A stretch of DNA of 64,000 nt from Porodaedalea pini (GCA_002794775.1 NBAY01000006.1:434001-498000), one strand, 5' to 3'. Shown: positions 35,946 to 45,495, counted from the first letter of the stretch. Made by a program: numbers and translations. The notes: generated by a model not told the origin, from the sequence alone.

Positions 35946-36370
35946 TGTTAGGCGGGAGTCCAGGAGATGACTCGGACTGGGCAGGCCTCGGCTGACTGTC
36001 ATCTGGGACGTGCTATACTCGAGTGGGGACTCGGGACACGCTGTACTCAGGCTAGGTCGTCACAGAGGTAAGAGGATTAATACAAGACTAAACTAATACA
36101 AGGGGGACAAGTCTCACCTAGGTCATCACGGAGGTAAGAGGAAAAGCAGAACAAGGAGTTCATGCAATTCCTGAGACCTTATATAGCAACAACCGTGAGA
36201 CTATATTACCTAATGTTACATGGGCGGACAGAATGGAATGAATGACGGTCATGTGAAGGGAGTGTGGGAAATGATTGGAAAGATGATTAAATATAACGAA
36301 AAGGGGCGATTCAAAGAAAGGAAATGGTAAAAGGGAAAATAAAAGAAAAAGGAAAGTTCGAGTTCTGACA
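35946..36370 (-). repeat. 5' LTR of the chromovirus
   Basis: 425-bp LTR, promoter-bearing end of the element. Its TATA box (TATATAAGG on the minus strand, plus 36,177-36,185) is followed after about 33 nt by GTTCTGCTTTT, the probable transcript start and R region. Confidence 0.95.
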
Positions 36371-37302
36371 TCCTCTTAAACTCATGCCTCATCAGTCGTA
36401 CTTCGGTCACTCTCAGGCACTTAGGTATGTCCATACTCACATTTATCCTATGTACCACCCTATTCACATGCATGTCTAGGCTGTCTGCTACCAGCATCTG
36501 ACAACGACCTTCACCCCATTATGCAACAAGTACTTGACATCTACCTGATGCCTCAATGTGGTCCCCCAGAGTTTTCACTTACCTCAGGTATGTATGCCAC
36601 CAACCCATCTATTCTAGATGCTACTGACTAACATGTTTGCATAGACCTTCTACCTCCTGTGACTGACAGTCCTTCTACTCTCAGTTGTCATCGCCTATGC
36701 ATTCAGTAGCTGTTGTACACTCCTCTTCGAGATGTGTCACATTGTAGACCATTAGCTAGGTATGTTCTCATCATATGCACCCAATGTCTGCACTGACTGT
36801 TCCATTCTAGGAACAGTGCCACTCAGTCACCATGCACCCCCATCTTTGTCTCCTCTCAGGTCAAAGATGCTTTGAACCTGAATCACTGTTCATCCTTAAC
36901 CTATACCACTCATGATTGTAGCTCATGATCATTGTAGTTACATATTCATCTGTTGCACATCTTCATGCATTGTCATTACCATGCATTTGGAAGTATCATA
37001 CTACATAGTTGAACACCAAGTATGTAGACAACCACACCTCCTTCTTATCCATGAAGTCCTGGACCCACACTTGTGTGACCAGACATTGATGTCAACAATG
37101 CAGGCATATAGTCTCTTGCTGATGTTGGAGCTGGTGCTCATGCTTCCACAGTCTGATGTTATGGTCATTGACTGGAGCTGGTGCTGTCGGTGGCATCAAT
37201 GGAGCTTGAATCTAATTTTAAATCACTTCTCATGTCACTGAGGGACTAGCTTCATATGCCCCCAGTCAGCCTCCTCTTTGATTCAAATTGAGTACTCACA
37301 GC

Positions 37303-37904
37303 ATTGTTGTGTGGTGGATTAGGTGGAAGAAAGGAAATAGGGAAAACAGGAAGATAAGGATGAAGTTTATATTTGTTGGATGGTATCTGGAGCTTTGGTT
37401 TCAAATTCAAGCAGTTGTAATGCATTCAAATTGTGTTTTGGACATTAATACTGTTATTGCAATAGCATGACAGCATTGTACAATGCATACAGTCATTCAC
37501 CAGTTAATGAAACATCCTTTTGTAATTTGCCATTTTCTCACAATTCTTTGAAATTTTCAAAATAAAAAATGAAATGAAAGAGATATAGTATACAGGAATA
37601 TTAATGTCTGGTCAAATTTTCAATTTTTTTTTTCTTGCAGAAATGAGTCTGAAATCCTTTGCTTGAGAGAATTGATGATTTGCTTGAGAGAACACATTTT
37701 TCCACACCTAGTCAAAACCAATTGGTGACTGCAACTCATAATCCTCATGCTCTATAGCATCTATAGCATCCATAGTGAAGTACTCTCAAGATTCACAATA
37801 GGCTGCATAACCTGTATCTTTTGTGGTTGAGCCAAAAAGAGCTCAATGCTAATTTAATCTGGCTCATGCACATAGAGAATAGCATATACATTGTATAACA
37901 TAGA
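37303..37904. other. AT-rich sequence between arm A and the EF-3 pseudogene
   Basis: About 600 bp rich in A/T with poly-T near 37,620-37,632 and almost no CpG. No gene is recognisable. It may be decayed sequence beyond the end of the EF-3 copy. Confidence 0.4.
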
Positions 37905-38372
37905 CTGCCTCAAGGAGAGGAGGATCAGGAAGCTTGAACTTGTAGTCCTTAGCCACAGCCTTGACAAATGACTCCAGGTTGCCTCTGTAGCACTTGAGCT
38001 TGAAGTGGTTTAGGTGAAGGGCATTGCTAATTGTGTTGTTCAGGAAGCTAGAGTCATGTGAGACAATGATAGAGGTGCAGGCCTTGAGACCATTGAAGCA
38101 GGCTTTGAGCTATGTGACATTGATGACATCATGGCAGTTGATCAGCTCATCAAGCAGGAGGATGTTGGCCTTGAATAGTATGGCACAGGCAAGCACAAGC
38201 TTCATCTTCCAACCACCAGACAGACCGCCAATAGTCTGAGCCTGTCTCTCATCTGGGAAGGTGAAAGATGTGAGTGTCTTGATACTCACCTTCTCCATTG
38301 CCTGAATGCACTTGTCAGCAAGAACCCACTGAATAACAGTGGTCCTAGCCTTGCTGCCATTGATGCTGTGCT

Positions 38373-38811
38373 TGTTAGGCAGGAGTTCGAGAGACGACTC
38401 AAACTGGGTAGGCCTTGGCTGACTGTCATCTGGGATGTGCTATACTTGAGTGGAACTTGGGACACGCTGTGCTCAGGCTAGGTCATCATGGAGGTAAGAG
38501 AATTAATAAAATATAAACTACTACAGGAGAGGGACAGTCTCACCTAGGTTGTCACAGAGGTAAGAGGAAAAGCAGAACAAGTGTTCATGTGATCCCTGCT
38601 TTCCTTCTAAGCTCAGGACCTGTGAGACCTTATTATCTAAGAACTATATAGTTTATGTCATGAGTATCCATGTGCGTTGTGGGAGTCCTGAATTGTAGGA
38701 ATGTGGGAAACAATTAGGAAAGATGGTTAAATACAATGAAAAGGGATGGATAAAATAAAAGAAATAGTAAAAGGGAAAATAGAATAAAGAGGAAAAGTTC
38801 AAGTCCTAACA
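38373..38811 (-). mobile_element. Solo LTR related to the chromovirus
   Basis: A 439-bp sequence starting TGTTAGGCAGGAG and ending CCTAACA aligns along its length with the 425-bp chromovirus LTRs but with many substitutions and several indels. It is flanked by a 5-bp target duplication GTGCT (38,368-38,372 and 38,812-38,816). It is inside the EF-3 pseudogene, and its internal region has been lost by LTR-LTR recombination. Confidence 0.93.
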
Positions 38812-38916
38812 GTGCTCAACATAGGATGTAGGAGATGGGAAACTCTCAACCTGACCATTTGTAATTGCACATATGAGCATTGACTTTCTGGTACCTTTCT
38901 TACTGCAGAGACCATA

Positions 38917-40319
38917 TGTTACAAGAAATTGCTATTTTAGGAAGGATCAGCAGATCAACATGGGATCGACAGGATCAATGACGAACCAATTCGCCTACCA
39001 GCCAGGATTCGGCCAGGAGGCACCTGCAACAATCCATGACAAAGCCAGGAAGTGAGCGCAAGAAGCATATCAAACAGCATGGCCACACCAAAGTGATAAG
39101 ATGCACCTACCCGAGTCAATGGAGCTGTGCAACTTCTGCCAGGAGCTATACCATTACTCATGGGCAGCACATGAGCGAATCTTCCTATGCGTTCTGGAAG
39201 CAGTATCAGTACAGAACACAATGCTCATCGCCTTGCAGCACAGACCGCTCAGCGAACGACAGCAAGAGCCAGTTATGCAGGGAAGGACAAGTATGGCATA
39301 CATGCACGAGCTCAAATGGTGGCTAGCAGATGAACAAATGTACACAGCACTAGCAGGCCTTACAATATGGATCACACAAAGAGAACACCACCGACAATGT
39401 GGCCGATGGGCAATCCTCCTCGACTGGCCAATCACTACCCACCAGACACAACAGGAAGTGCATCACGAACTCTGGGAACTCAGAGATGAAATCATCGATG
39501 ACCTCATCACTACATGGCGAAGGGGCTTCGATGGCTACTTAACAATAGACCACCGCGCCACCCAAACCTATTACGGAGTACAACTCAAAGTGATAATTGG
39601 CATCGATGTAGTGCCCAGCGAAGTTGGCTTAACAATGGGATACACCCGGGTCTACGAAGAATGCCTAATGGCAGCAACCAGACTAGTGGATGATAGAAGT
39701 GGTGAAGGAAACCCATTACCAGTCCCTGCACCAGGAGGAAGCCAGACAGGCACCACTGAATCTACTGACCAATCGATGGATGACTCATCCCTGGAAAGGG
39801 AATAGACGAGACTCTCGGAACCAAGTGGCTATTTATAGCACAGTGACATCACCACAATGCAATACTCCACAACAGTGGGGTAAAGCATGGGAACTTTGGA
39901 GCAAGCAGTGCAAGTAGCTATTTATAGCACACAACGATGTCATAGTGGAGCGGAAGGTTCTAGGAATTACTGCGGATCGCGGGAGAAGTGGAGAAGCCAT
40001 TCCCCAACTAGTTAGAATTAGGTTAGCTGTGGAGCTAAGGTTCAAAGAACCCAAAACTCTATAAAGAGGTGAGCAGGAGCGCCCTTGTCTCCTCAGCAAA
40101 ATTCTTCTGCCCTTGATACGTCTTCAATACTAGTTCAGCTTGAGCCCACAGCTCGCTGCTATTACTGTTATTCTCCTGCTAAAGACCAAGCGCTCAACAA
40201 GCCAATCACCCCTCCATACAACTAGCTCAAGAACGCTTACCTCAAGTCTTCAAGAAGGACGTCTACTAGTTCCGGTATGTCGGACAGATTAGTCACCTGT
40301 TCCGACACTGGTCCTAACA
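38917..40319 (+). mobile_element. 1.4-kb TG...CA element (large solo LTR or non-autonomous LTR element) carrying an ORF
   Basis: The segment starts TGTTACAAG and ends GTCCTAACA and is bounded by a perfect 5-bp duplication CCATA (38,912-38,916 and 40,320-40,324). It has terminal TGTTA/TAACA inverted ends. A TATAAA at 40,060-40,065 near the right end, with ~250 bp after it, looks like the R/U5 part of an LTR, placing the ORF at 38,959-39,805 in U3. A 21-bp direct repeat containing GCTATTTATAGCAC occurs at 39,822-39,842 and 39,911-39,931. I see no second LTR copy or pol gene. Confidence 0.75.
38959..39805 (+). CDS. ORF inside the LTR-like element, unknown function
   Basis: From ATG 39,101 the frame runs 234 codons (MHLPESMELCNFCQELYHY...) to 39,805. 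The same frame extends upstream to an ATG at 38,959 (MGSTGSMTNQFAYQPGFG) through a single TGA at 39,053-39,055, giving about 281 codons. The protein is soluble-looking, rich in Trp, His and Gln, with a Pro/Ser/Thr and acidic tail. No zinc knuckle or enzymatic motif is seen. It could be a Gag-like or accessory protein of the element, or the residual 3' end of a pol-type ORF; it is not part of EF-3. Confidence 0.5.
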
Positions 40320-40324
40320 CCATA

Positions 40325-40699
40325 CATGGCAGGAAAATCTGGGGTTTTCCGTGAGGGAGGAGTATTTCATGGAGTGTTTAGTGGGGCTCATATAATTTCA
40401 GCCGAAAAAGCTGTATATGGACAATGAAACTAATTATAGTCATAAGCGAGAGGATGGAGTGTGAAAAGATTTGGAACCTAAGTGCACATGACACAATAAG
40501 ATCATGTGACTACTATTTATGGAAATTAAACATCATGTGTTATTAGGTTCCAAATCTTTTCACACTCCATCCTCTCGCTTATGACTATAATTAGTTTTAT
40601 TGTCCATATACAGCTTTTTCGGCCGAAATTATATGAGCCCCACTAAACACTCCGTGATATACTCCTCCCTCACGGAAAACCCCGGATTTTCCTGCCGTG
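40325..40699. mobile_element. Palindromic MITE, CACTA-like ends
   Basis: A 375-bp near-perfect palindrome: arms of about 170 bp start CATGGCAGG and end CCTGCCGTG around a ~25-bp loop (centre ~40,512). Ends of the form CACGG...CCGTG and a 3-bp target duplication ATA (40,322-40,324 and 40,700-40,702) fit the CACTA/CMC superfamily. The duplication is supported by the reconstructed empty site: EF-3 reads straight through when the element and one ATA are removed. There is no coding capacity, so it is non-autonomous. A folded-back transposon relic is the main alternative. Confidence 0.82.
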
Positions 40700-41130
40700 A
40701 TAATGGTGACCACACTTGAAATGGAGGTTGGCAGTGTTGAGCAGGATCTTCACACTGTATGCGAGGGAGAAGGTGCAGTTGCAAAGATCCTCATCCTTCT
40801 CCCCATCATCAGCAACATTGTCCTCCTCACTGTCTGCAGCTGACAATTTGATCATGAATGCCATGGTGACTTTCAGTGATTCAGGTGAAGTCAACACATA
40901 CTTAAGGAAAGGTGTGAGCAACTGCCACTGGCCATTGTTGAAGTTCTTGAGATTAATGAGCACCACAGCAAGTGTACCAATGTACCAAATGGTGATATCA
41001 GATGCAGAAGCACTGGCAAAGTGCTGAGCTTCTTATAGATGGAGATGATGGAGATGATGGAGATGTGAGACTCTGAGAGTAGCATGCTCAATGAAGCCCT
41101 TGAGGTCACGTTGAATGCTCATTTTGAAGG

Positions 41131-42145
41131 TTCTCTGGTCAATGAAACAGTTCTAGAAATTGTGATTCTGGGCAAAAATTAACCTTTTTATTATGAATTT
41201 TCAAGCTTGAAGTTCCTATTATACAGCACTGAAACATTTATGATTCTTTTCATTGAGTGATTGAGGAAGAAAAAAATCAACAAAAAAGATTTAGGGTAAA
41301 TGCAGCACTTTGATGTTGGTAATGTCTCTTTTTGAGCCCAAGCTTGACTAATGGTCCAAAGAAAAACTCATATAAGATTGTATGCATAACAGTTCAAGCA
41401 ATATGCAAAACTAAATGTACAAAATGGAGAAATGCTTGCTCAACAATGACTGTATACACCCCACATTTGTCCATTCTCCCCCTTGCAATCCGTGAGCATG
41501 TGATCGGTTCGTACAGCAGAACGACCTTTCACATGGAGCTCGCAGCCCGCAGCGCTGTCCCGCTTATCAGAAATGAATGACTCTCAACACAATATTGATT
41601 GCAACGAAGGAACTACACGTGCAAGTGCATTGTTATGGTTTGTTGACGTGTAATATTAGTAGCTAAAATAAAACAAGATGATTTTCATAGCAAAGACAAA
41701 ACACTTTATGCCTTACAAAAACATCTACATAGAATATAAATATTCACATTCAGCATTTTTCTGGACCTCACCCTCTTCCCATTCCCGACTATTCGGTTGT
41801 CTCAACTATTATTTCACGAGTATTCGAGTCCGCATCAGAAAGAAGTCTTACCGGCGAGTCAAGGAGTGACTCCAGCGGAGAGCCAAACACAAACTTCATC
41901 ACATCTGATCGGTGACTCCATCGGCTTGTCACATAGTTTATCTGAAAGGCGAGCAAGGTTGCTTGCGAGGTAGCAATTTGTAGAGCGAGAAGTCACAGCT
42001 TTCGCTCTCGGATATAGCACATTACGGACGCCAACAGCAAGACATCACAAAAAGTCAGAAGGACAAGTATTCTTCAGTAGCTAACCCTCGACCCTTTTCC
42101 TATGTCATCCCTTCCTTCCTGCTAACCCTCGTCCAATATTACCGA
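41131..42145. other. Spacer between the EF-3 pseudogene and arm B
   Basis: About 1 kb, AT-rich in its left half and of ordinary composition in its right half (41,760-42,145). No gene or repeat is recognised. The composition change near 41,490 may mark the edge of the CpG-depleted block. Confidence 0.4.
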
Positions 42146-43135
42146 AGTACTCAAACTGAATCCAAGAGGAGGCTGACTGGGGCCTATGAAGCTAGTCCCT
42201 CAGTGACACGAGAAGCGATTCCAAATCGGATTCAAGCTCCATTGATGCCACCGACAGCACCGGCTCCCGGTCAATGACCATAACGTCAGACTGTGGAAGC
42301 ACAAGCACCAGCTCCAACGACGACGAGAGGCTATACACTAGCATTGTCGACGTGAATGCCTGGTCGCGCAATCGCGGGTCAAGGACTTCACGGATGAGAA
42401 GGGGGTGAGGCTGTCTACGTACTTGTGATGCCTCCAATGTATGACAATGCGTGAAGGTACACGATGATGAGACGAACACGGAACCACAATGATCATGAGC
42501 TACGATAATGAGAGGCATAGGTCAAGAGCTCAAATCAGGCGACCGAGGTGCAGATGCATGATGACTGAGTGGCACTGGAAGGGAATGGTCAGCTCAAAGG
42601 TTGGGTGGCATATGATGAAAACGTGCCTAGCTAATGGCATGCGACGCGGCGCACCTCGAAGAGGAGTGTTGCATCAATCGTAGAATGCGTAGATGATGGC
42701 AGCCGAGGGTAGAAGGGCTGCCAGCCATGGGTGGTAGATGGTCTATTCAAATATGTTAGTGAGTGGCATACAAGGTAGATGAAAGGTACATACTAGAGGT
42801 GTGACGAAACAACGCGAGAGTACGTTAAGGCAGCAGGCGAGTATGGAGATCATTGTCAGATGCGGGTGTCAGACGGCCTGGGCATGCATATGAGTAGGGT
42901 GGCACATAGGATAAACGAAAGCATAGACATACATAAGTGTCTGAGGGCGACCCAAATATGAGTGAAGAAGCATAGTTGTAAGAGAGAGGACTCCCAGGAG
43001 CAGGAGATGGTGGTGGTACGAGAGCAAGTTGCTGAAGAACGAAGGAGGCGAGGGGGCGAGCATGTATATGGATCCGATCTTGTTCGCAACTCCGACCTCC
43101 CTAAAGCGGGGTTCGCTACCATAATGGGCCTTCAA
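42146..43135 (-). repeat. Inverted duplication, arm B (CpG-rich copy)
   Basis: Reverse complement of arm A. It retains CG where arm A has TG or CA, and keeps intron-like GTATGT...CAG and GTATGT...TAG intervals at the same places. The segments read LAPSPPSFFSNLLSYHHHLL and LLIREVLDPRLRDQ, but stops interrupt every frame. It is the less decayed representative of an unrecognised sequence. Confidence 0.85.
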
Positions 43136-44860
43136 GGCTAGTTATTTGGCTCTGTTTTGCCAAGTAGTCGTTAGGATAGCTGGGGGTGAAGTCCAAGTCC
43201 TTGTCCGAACCATTGATATTGGTAAAGTTTCGGTAGCGATGGAGAAAGAGAGTTCTTTTCTTCAATCTCAAGAGCCAGAAGAGCTGTATCCAAACAAGCG
43301 AAAGAAGCATCCCTACCGTAAGCGTACCCCTTAATTTCTTGGAAATTGTTGTGTACACTGAAGACTGATATTGCTAGATCAGGCTCATGAAGTCAAGCGA
43401 TTCCAGGCACAGTATGAGACCAGAGAGACCTCATGTTTAATGTATCCTTCTTTCGTGCACCAGAAGTCACAACATATCGAGTATTTTTCGGATCCGTCTT
43501 GATAGTGAATCAATTATTGCAGAGGTGGCACTTGCAGCGGAAAGAGAATATGGGCATCAAGTAGTAGTTCCCCTGCATTCTAACGGAAACGCCCATGCCA
43601 AGATGGTTGTTGCAGCCATCACTTCAGAACGAGCGGTTGTGTAGTATGTGTGCGCTTGGTGCTTATAGGAATGCGCTGAAAGTGTCACTGCCGATACATA
43701 CCGCCAGATGATGGATGGCAATTCGAAACGCGTGATGAGGATTCCCTGGTCAAGCTTGCGATCTTTGTCCCAAGTAAACGTTTCCCTGAATGATGAGTAA
43801 AGATACTCTTGGCGTGAATAAGTGTATGGTGATTATGTGCTCACCTCTATAAGCGTTCAAAATGATAGTCAATGTCCATGTTGATTTTTAACGACACCAG
43901 GGCTGCAAGTAGTGCAGGTCAAGTCGACTACATAACTTTGTCCCCGAGTTCGGATTAAAAATGGAAACTCCTTAGCAAAAGTCATAATACGGAGGTAATG
44001 CCTCCGCTTTCCAGCCGACTCTGTCTGAACCCGAAGCATTTGACCCCCGAATTGAATAAAGACGCACAAGTCTTTTTAGGAGATGTGATTTTGCATCCTG
44101 AGCTTGATTAGTAATAAGACTCGGGAGAACAGCTACTTGTGACGCTTCTGCCATTCAGTTTGCACAAATGCCTCAATTAGGACCGAGCGGTACCAAAAGG
44201 CGATGTTCACCCGACAATTTTGCACAAGATGAACATACTACGAGCAGTAAACCAAGAGTGAGCCCTCAAGTTCGTCCAGTGACAATGAGTCAACACAAGA
44301 GGGACTCGAGAGCGATGTTTTGAAACATTGAAAGAGGTCGGCGCAACAGTCAGCGCTCGCCAACGCGCTGACTGAGGCAGACCAGTCGCGTCAGAGAGTC
44401 GTTTCTCTGCCAGCTCACGGTAGCTAAGGTTGGACAGGAACGAGGCGACTATTGGCCGCCGATGGTGTGACCGTCGTTGCACAGGATTATACAAAGGCGA
44501 TGGTCGCGGTGATAGAGAACTGTCAGCGTTGCCAGCAGAGTCGCTTTATAAAGCACGCACCTCTCTCTCCACGACCACCACCTTCCACCCGACGCATACA
44601 CACAGTTCCTTGTGAGTCTCCTCTCCCTCTCATCGTCTGCAGTTCAGTCTACGCTTTTCGGGGCAAGTGTCAGGTCATTAGTCGACCTAATCCGTGCGGG
44701 GTTAGATATTTATGTCCGTCTATCCCCGGTAGAGAGCCCGCACGAGAGCCCCTTACTGCTTTGATTGCTCTATATGCTTCGTTCTCTGCGTATAAGATGC
44801 TGACGCACTTGTTCCTTTTCCCCCACCTCTGCATCTCGGTTGATATCCTGCCTTGGCGCC
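43136..44860. other. Intergenic region with unassigned short ORFs, and the ATX1 promoter
   Basis: Open stretches such as AEVALAAEREYGHQVVVPLH (plus, ~43,520-43,580) and a minus-strand ATG ORF at 43,972-44,154 exist, but I could not join them into a gene with closing phases or assign them to a family. They may be remnants of decayed genes at the edge of the transposon island. The last ~400 bp should hold the promoter of the ATX1-like gene. Confidence 0.35.
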
Positions 44861-45495
44861 ATGTCTACAATTGCTTCCGTCCCTCCGCACGTCGTACTTT
44901 CTGATGTCGATGCAACCGTCGATGTTACTAAACCGGCTCTCGATGTCTCCTCAGACGCCACCGCAGCTCCTAGCGTTGACACTGAACAACCAAACGAACC
45001 GACAATGGTGCGTGCACAACATTCAGGAACGTAGACTGAAGGCTAACAGGTGTGGCGTAGACCGAACACTTGTACAGATACAAGGTCCAGGTACGTGCGG
45101 CCTCATAGCATAACTTTACACACCCTTGGCTGAGACTCGTCGGACGTTGCTAGATGACCTGTGGTGGCTGCTCGGGCGCCGTCACGCGCGTGCTCACGAA
45201 AGCGAAGGACTCCGGCGCAGGCGTGAACTCGTTCTCTGTCTCGCTTGAGAACCAGTCCGTCGAGGTGCGCGGCCCGATCGAATTTGAAGATCTCACGTCC
45301 AAGATTGAGAAGACGGGCAAGAAGGTATGTTCCATTTCTTACACTCTCTCCTCTTGACGTTGCCCTCTTGTCCTACTCACTTAACGCTCATCCGTTTCTT
45401 AGATCCTTGAAAAGGAGGAAGTAATTGACACACCCTCGGAAGTGCTTGCTGTGCCCGATATCGAGCCTGTTGCGCCCGCTGTCTCTGTTGCATGA
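44861..45495 (+). CDS. ATX1: ATX1-like copper metallochaperone with terminal extensions
   Basis: Four exons, 44861..45007, 45061..45090, 45154..45324 and 45403..45495, give 441 nt (146 residues). The central ~68 residues are a heavy-metal-associated domain: EHLYRYKVQMTCGGCSGAV carries the MxCxxC copper site (MTCGGC) and GKK near the domain end is the Lys-rich loop typical of Atx1. Atx1 hands Cu(I) from the cytosol to the Ccc2-type ATPase of the Golgi. Unusually, 49 residues of Ser/Asp/Pro-rich sequence precede the domain and an acidic Val/Pro tail of ~30 follows; normal Atx1 is ~70 residues. Exon 2 is only 30 nt. A start closer to the HMA domain is possible if exon 1 is alternatively used. 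Confidence 0.92.

Larger units (their letters stand above)
30124..36370 (-). mobile_element. Ty3/gypsy chromovirus LTR retrotransposon, near full length, inactive
   Basis: A 6,247-bp element on the minus strand: two 425-bp LTRs with TG...CA ends, flanked by a perfect 5-bp target duplication TCCTC (30,119-30,123 and 36,371-36,375). The internal order is gag with CCHC knuckle, protease, reverse transcriptase, RNase H, integrase and a C-terminal chromodomain, the hallmark of chromoviruses, which target heterochromatin through the chromodomain. A primer-binding site and a polypurine tract are in place. The coding region is broken by at least five in-frame TGA codons and homopolymer frameshifts in gag, so it cannot make its proteins. 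It inserted into arm A of the inverted duplication. Confidence 0.97.
29960..37302 (+). repeat. Inverted duplication, arm A (split by the chromovirus)
   Basis: The parts 29,960-30,123 and 36,371-37,302 together match, in reverse orientation, 42,146-43,135. Shared landmarks include CTTCAGCAACTTGCTCTC (arm A ~30,070), GGAGCTGGTGCT (~37,130) and ACTAGCTTCATA (~37,246). Arm A has lost most CpG dinucleotides (TG/CA where arm B has CG). Conserved GTATGT...TAG intervals suggest that the duplicated unit was once a multi-exon gene, but no continuous reading frame survives in either arm and I do not recognise a product. Confidence 0.85.
37905..41130 (-). pseudogene. YEF3: Elongation factor 3 (EF-3) pseudogene, interrupted by three insertions
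   Basis: Read right to left on the minus strand, three remnants form one EF-3 ABC-ATPase region: 40,703-41,130 (DEDLCNCTFSLAYSVKILLN), 38,812-38,911 (HYGLCSKKGTRKSM, where EF-3 has its first Walker A; then NGQVESFPSP) and 37,905-38,372 (LSGGWKMKLVLACAILFKA, LLLDELINCHDV, SIIVSHDSSFLNN). EF-3 is the ribosome-associated ATPase essential for fungal translation. Walker A and the D-loop are mutated, stops are present, and CpG is depleted, so this copy is dead; the HEAT and C-terminal parts are absent. A functional gene must exist elsewhere. Confidence 0.9.

Noticed and set aside
38917..38958. Treating the left end of the 1.4-kb element as a separate short LTR
   Set aside because: Only about 40 bp precede the ORF and I see no matching copy at the right end, so a two-LTR structure is not supported.
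40325..40699. Reading the palindrome as a CRISPR array, attachment site or replication origin
   Set aside because: It is one inverted pair with transposon-type ends and a target duplication, in a fungal nuclear genome.
36371..41500. Repeat-induced point mutation (RIP) in the strict ascomycete sense
   Set aside because: Decay in the LTRs is confined to CpG sites rather than the CpA preference of Neurospora RIP; methylation-driven CpG deamination explains it without invoking RIP.
43146..43860. Possible spliced gene on the plus strand (AEVALAAEREYGHQVVVPLH region)
   Set aside because: I tried several donor/acceptor pairs; none kept a frame across the next segment, there is no ATG at the beginning, and the family is unknown. 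Left as unassigned.
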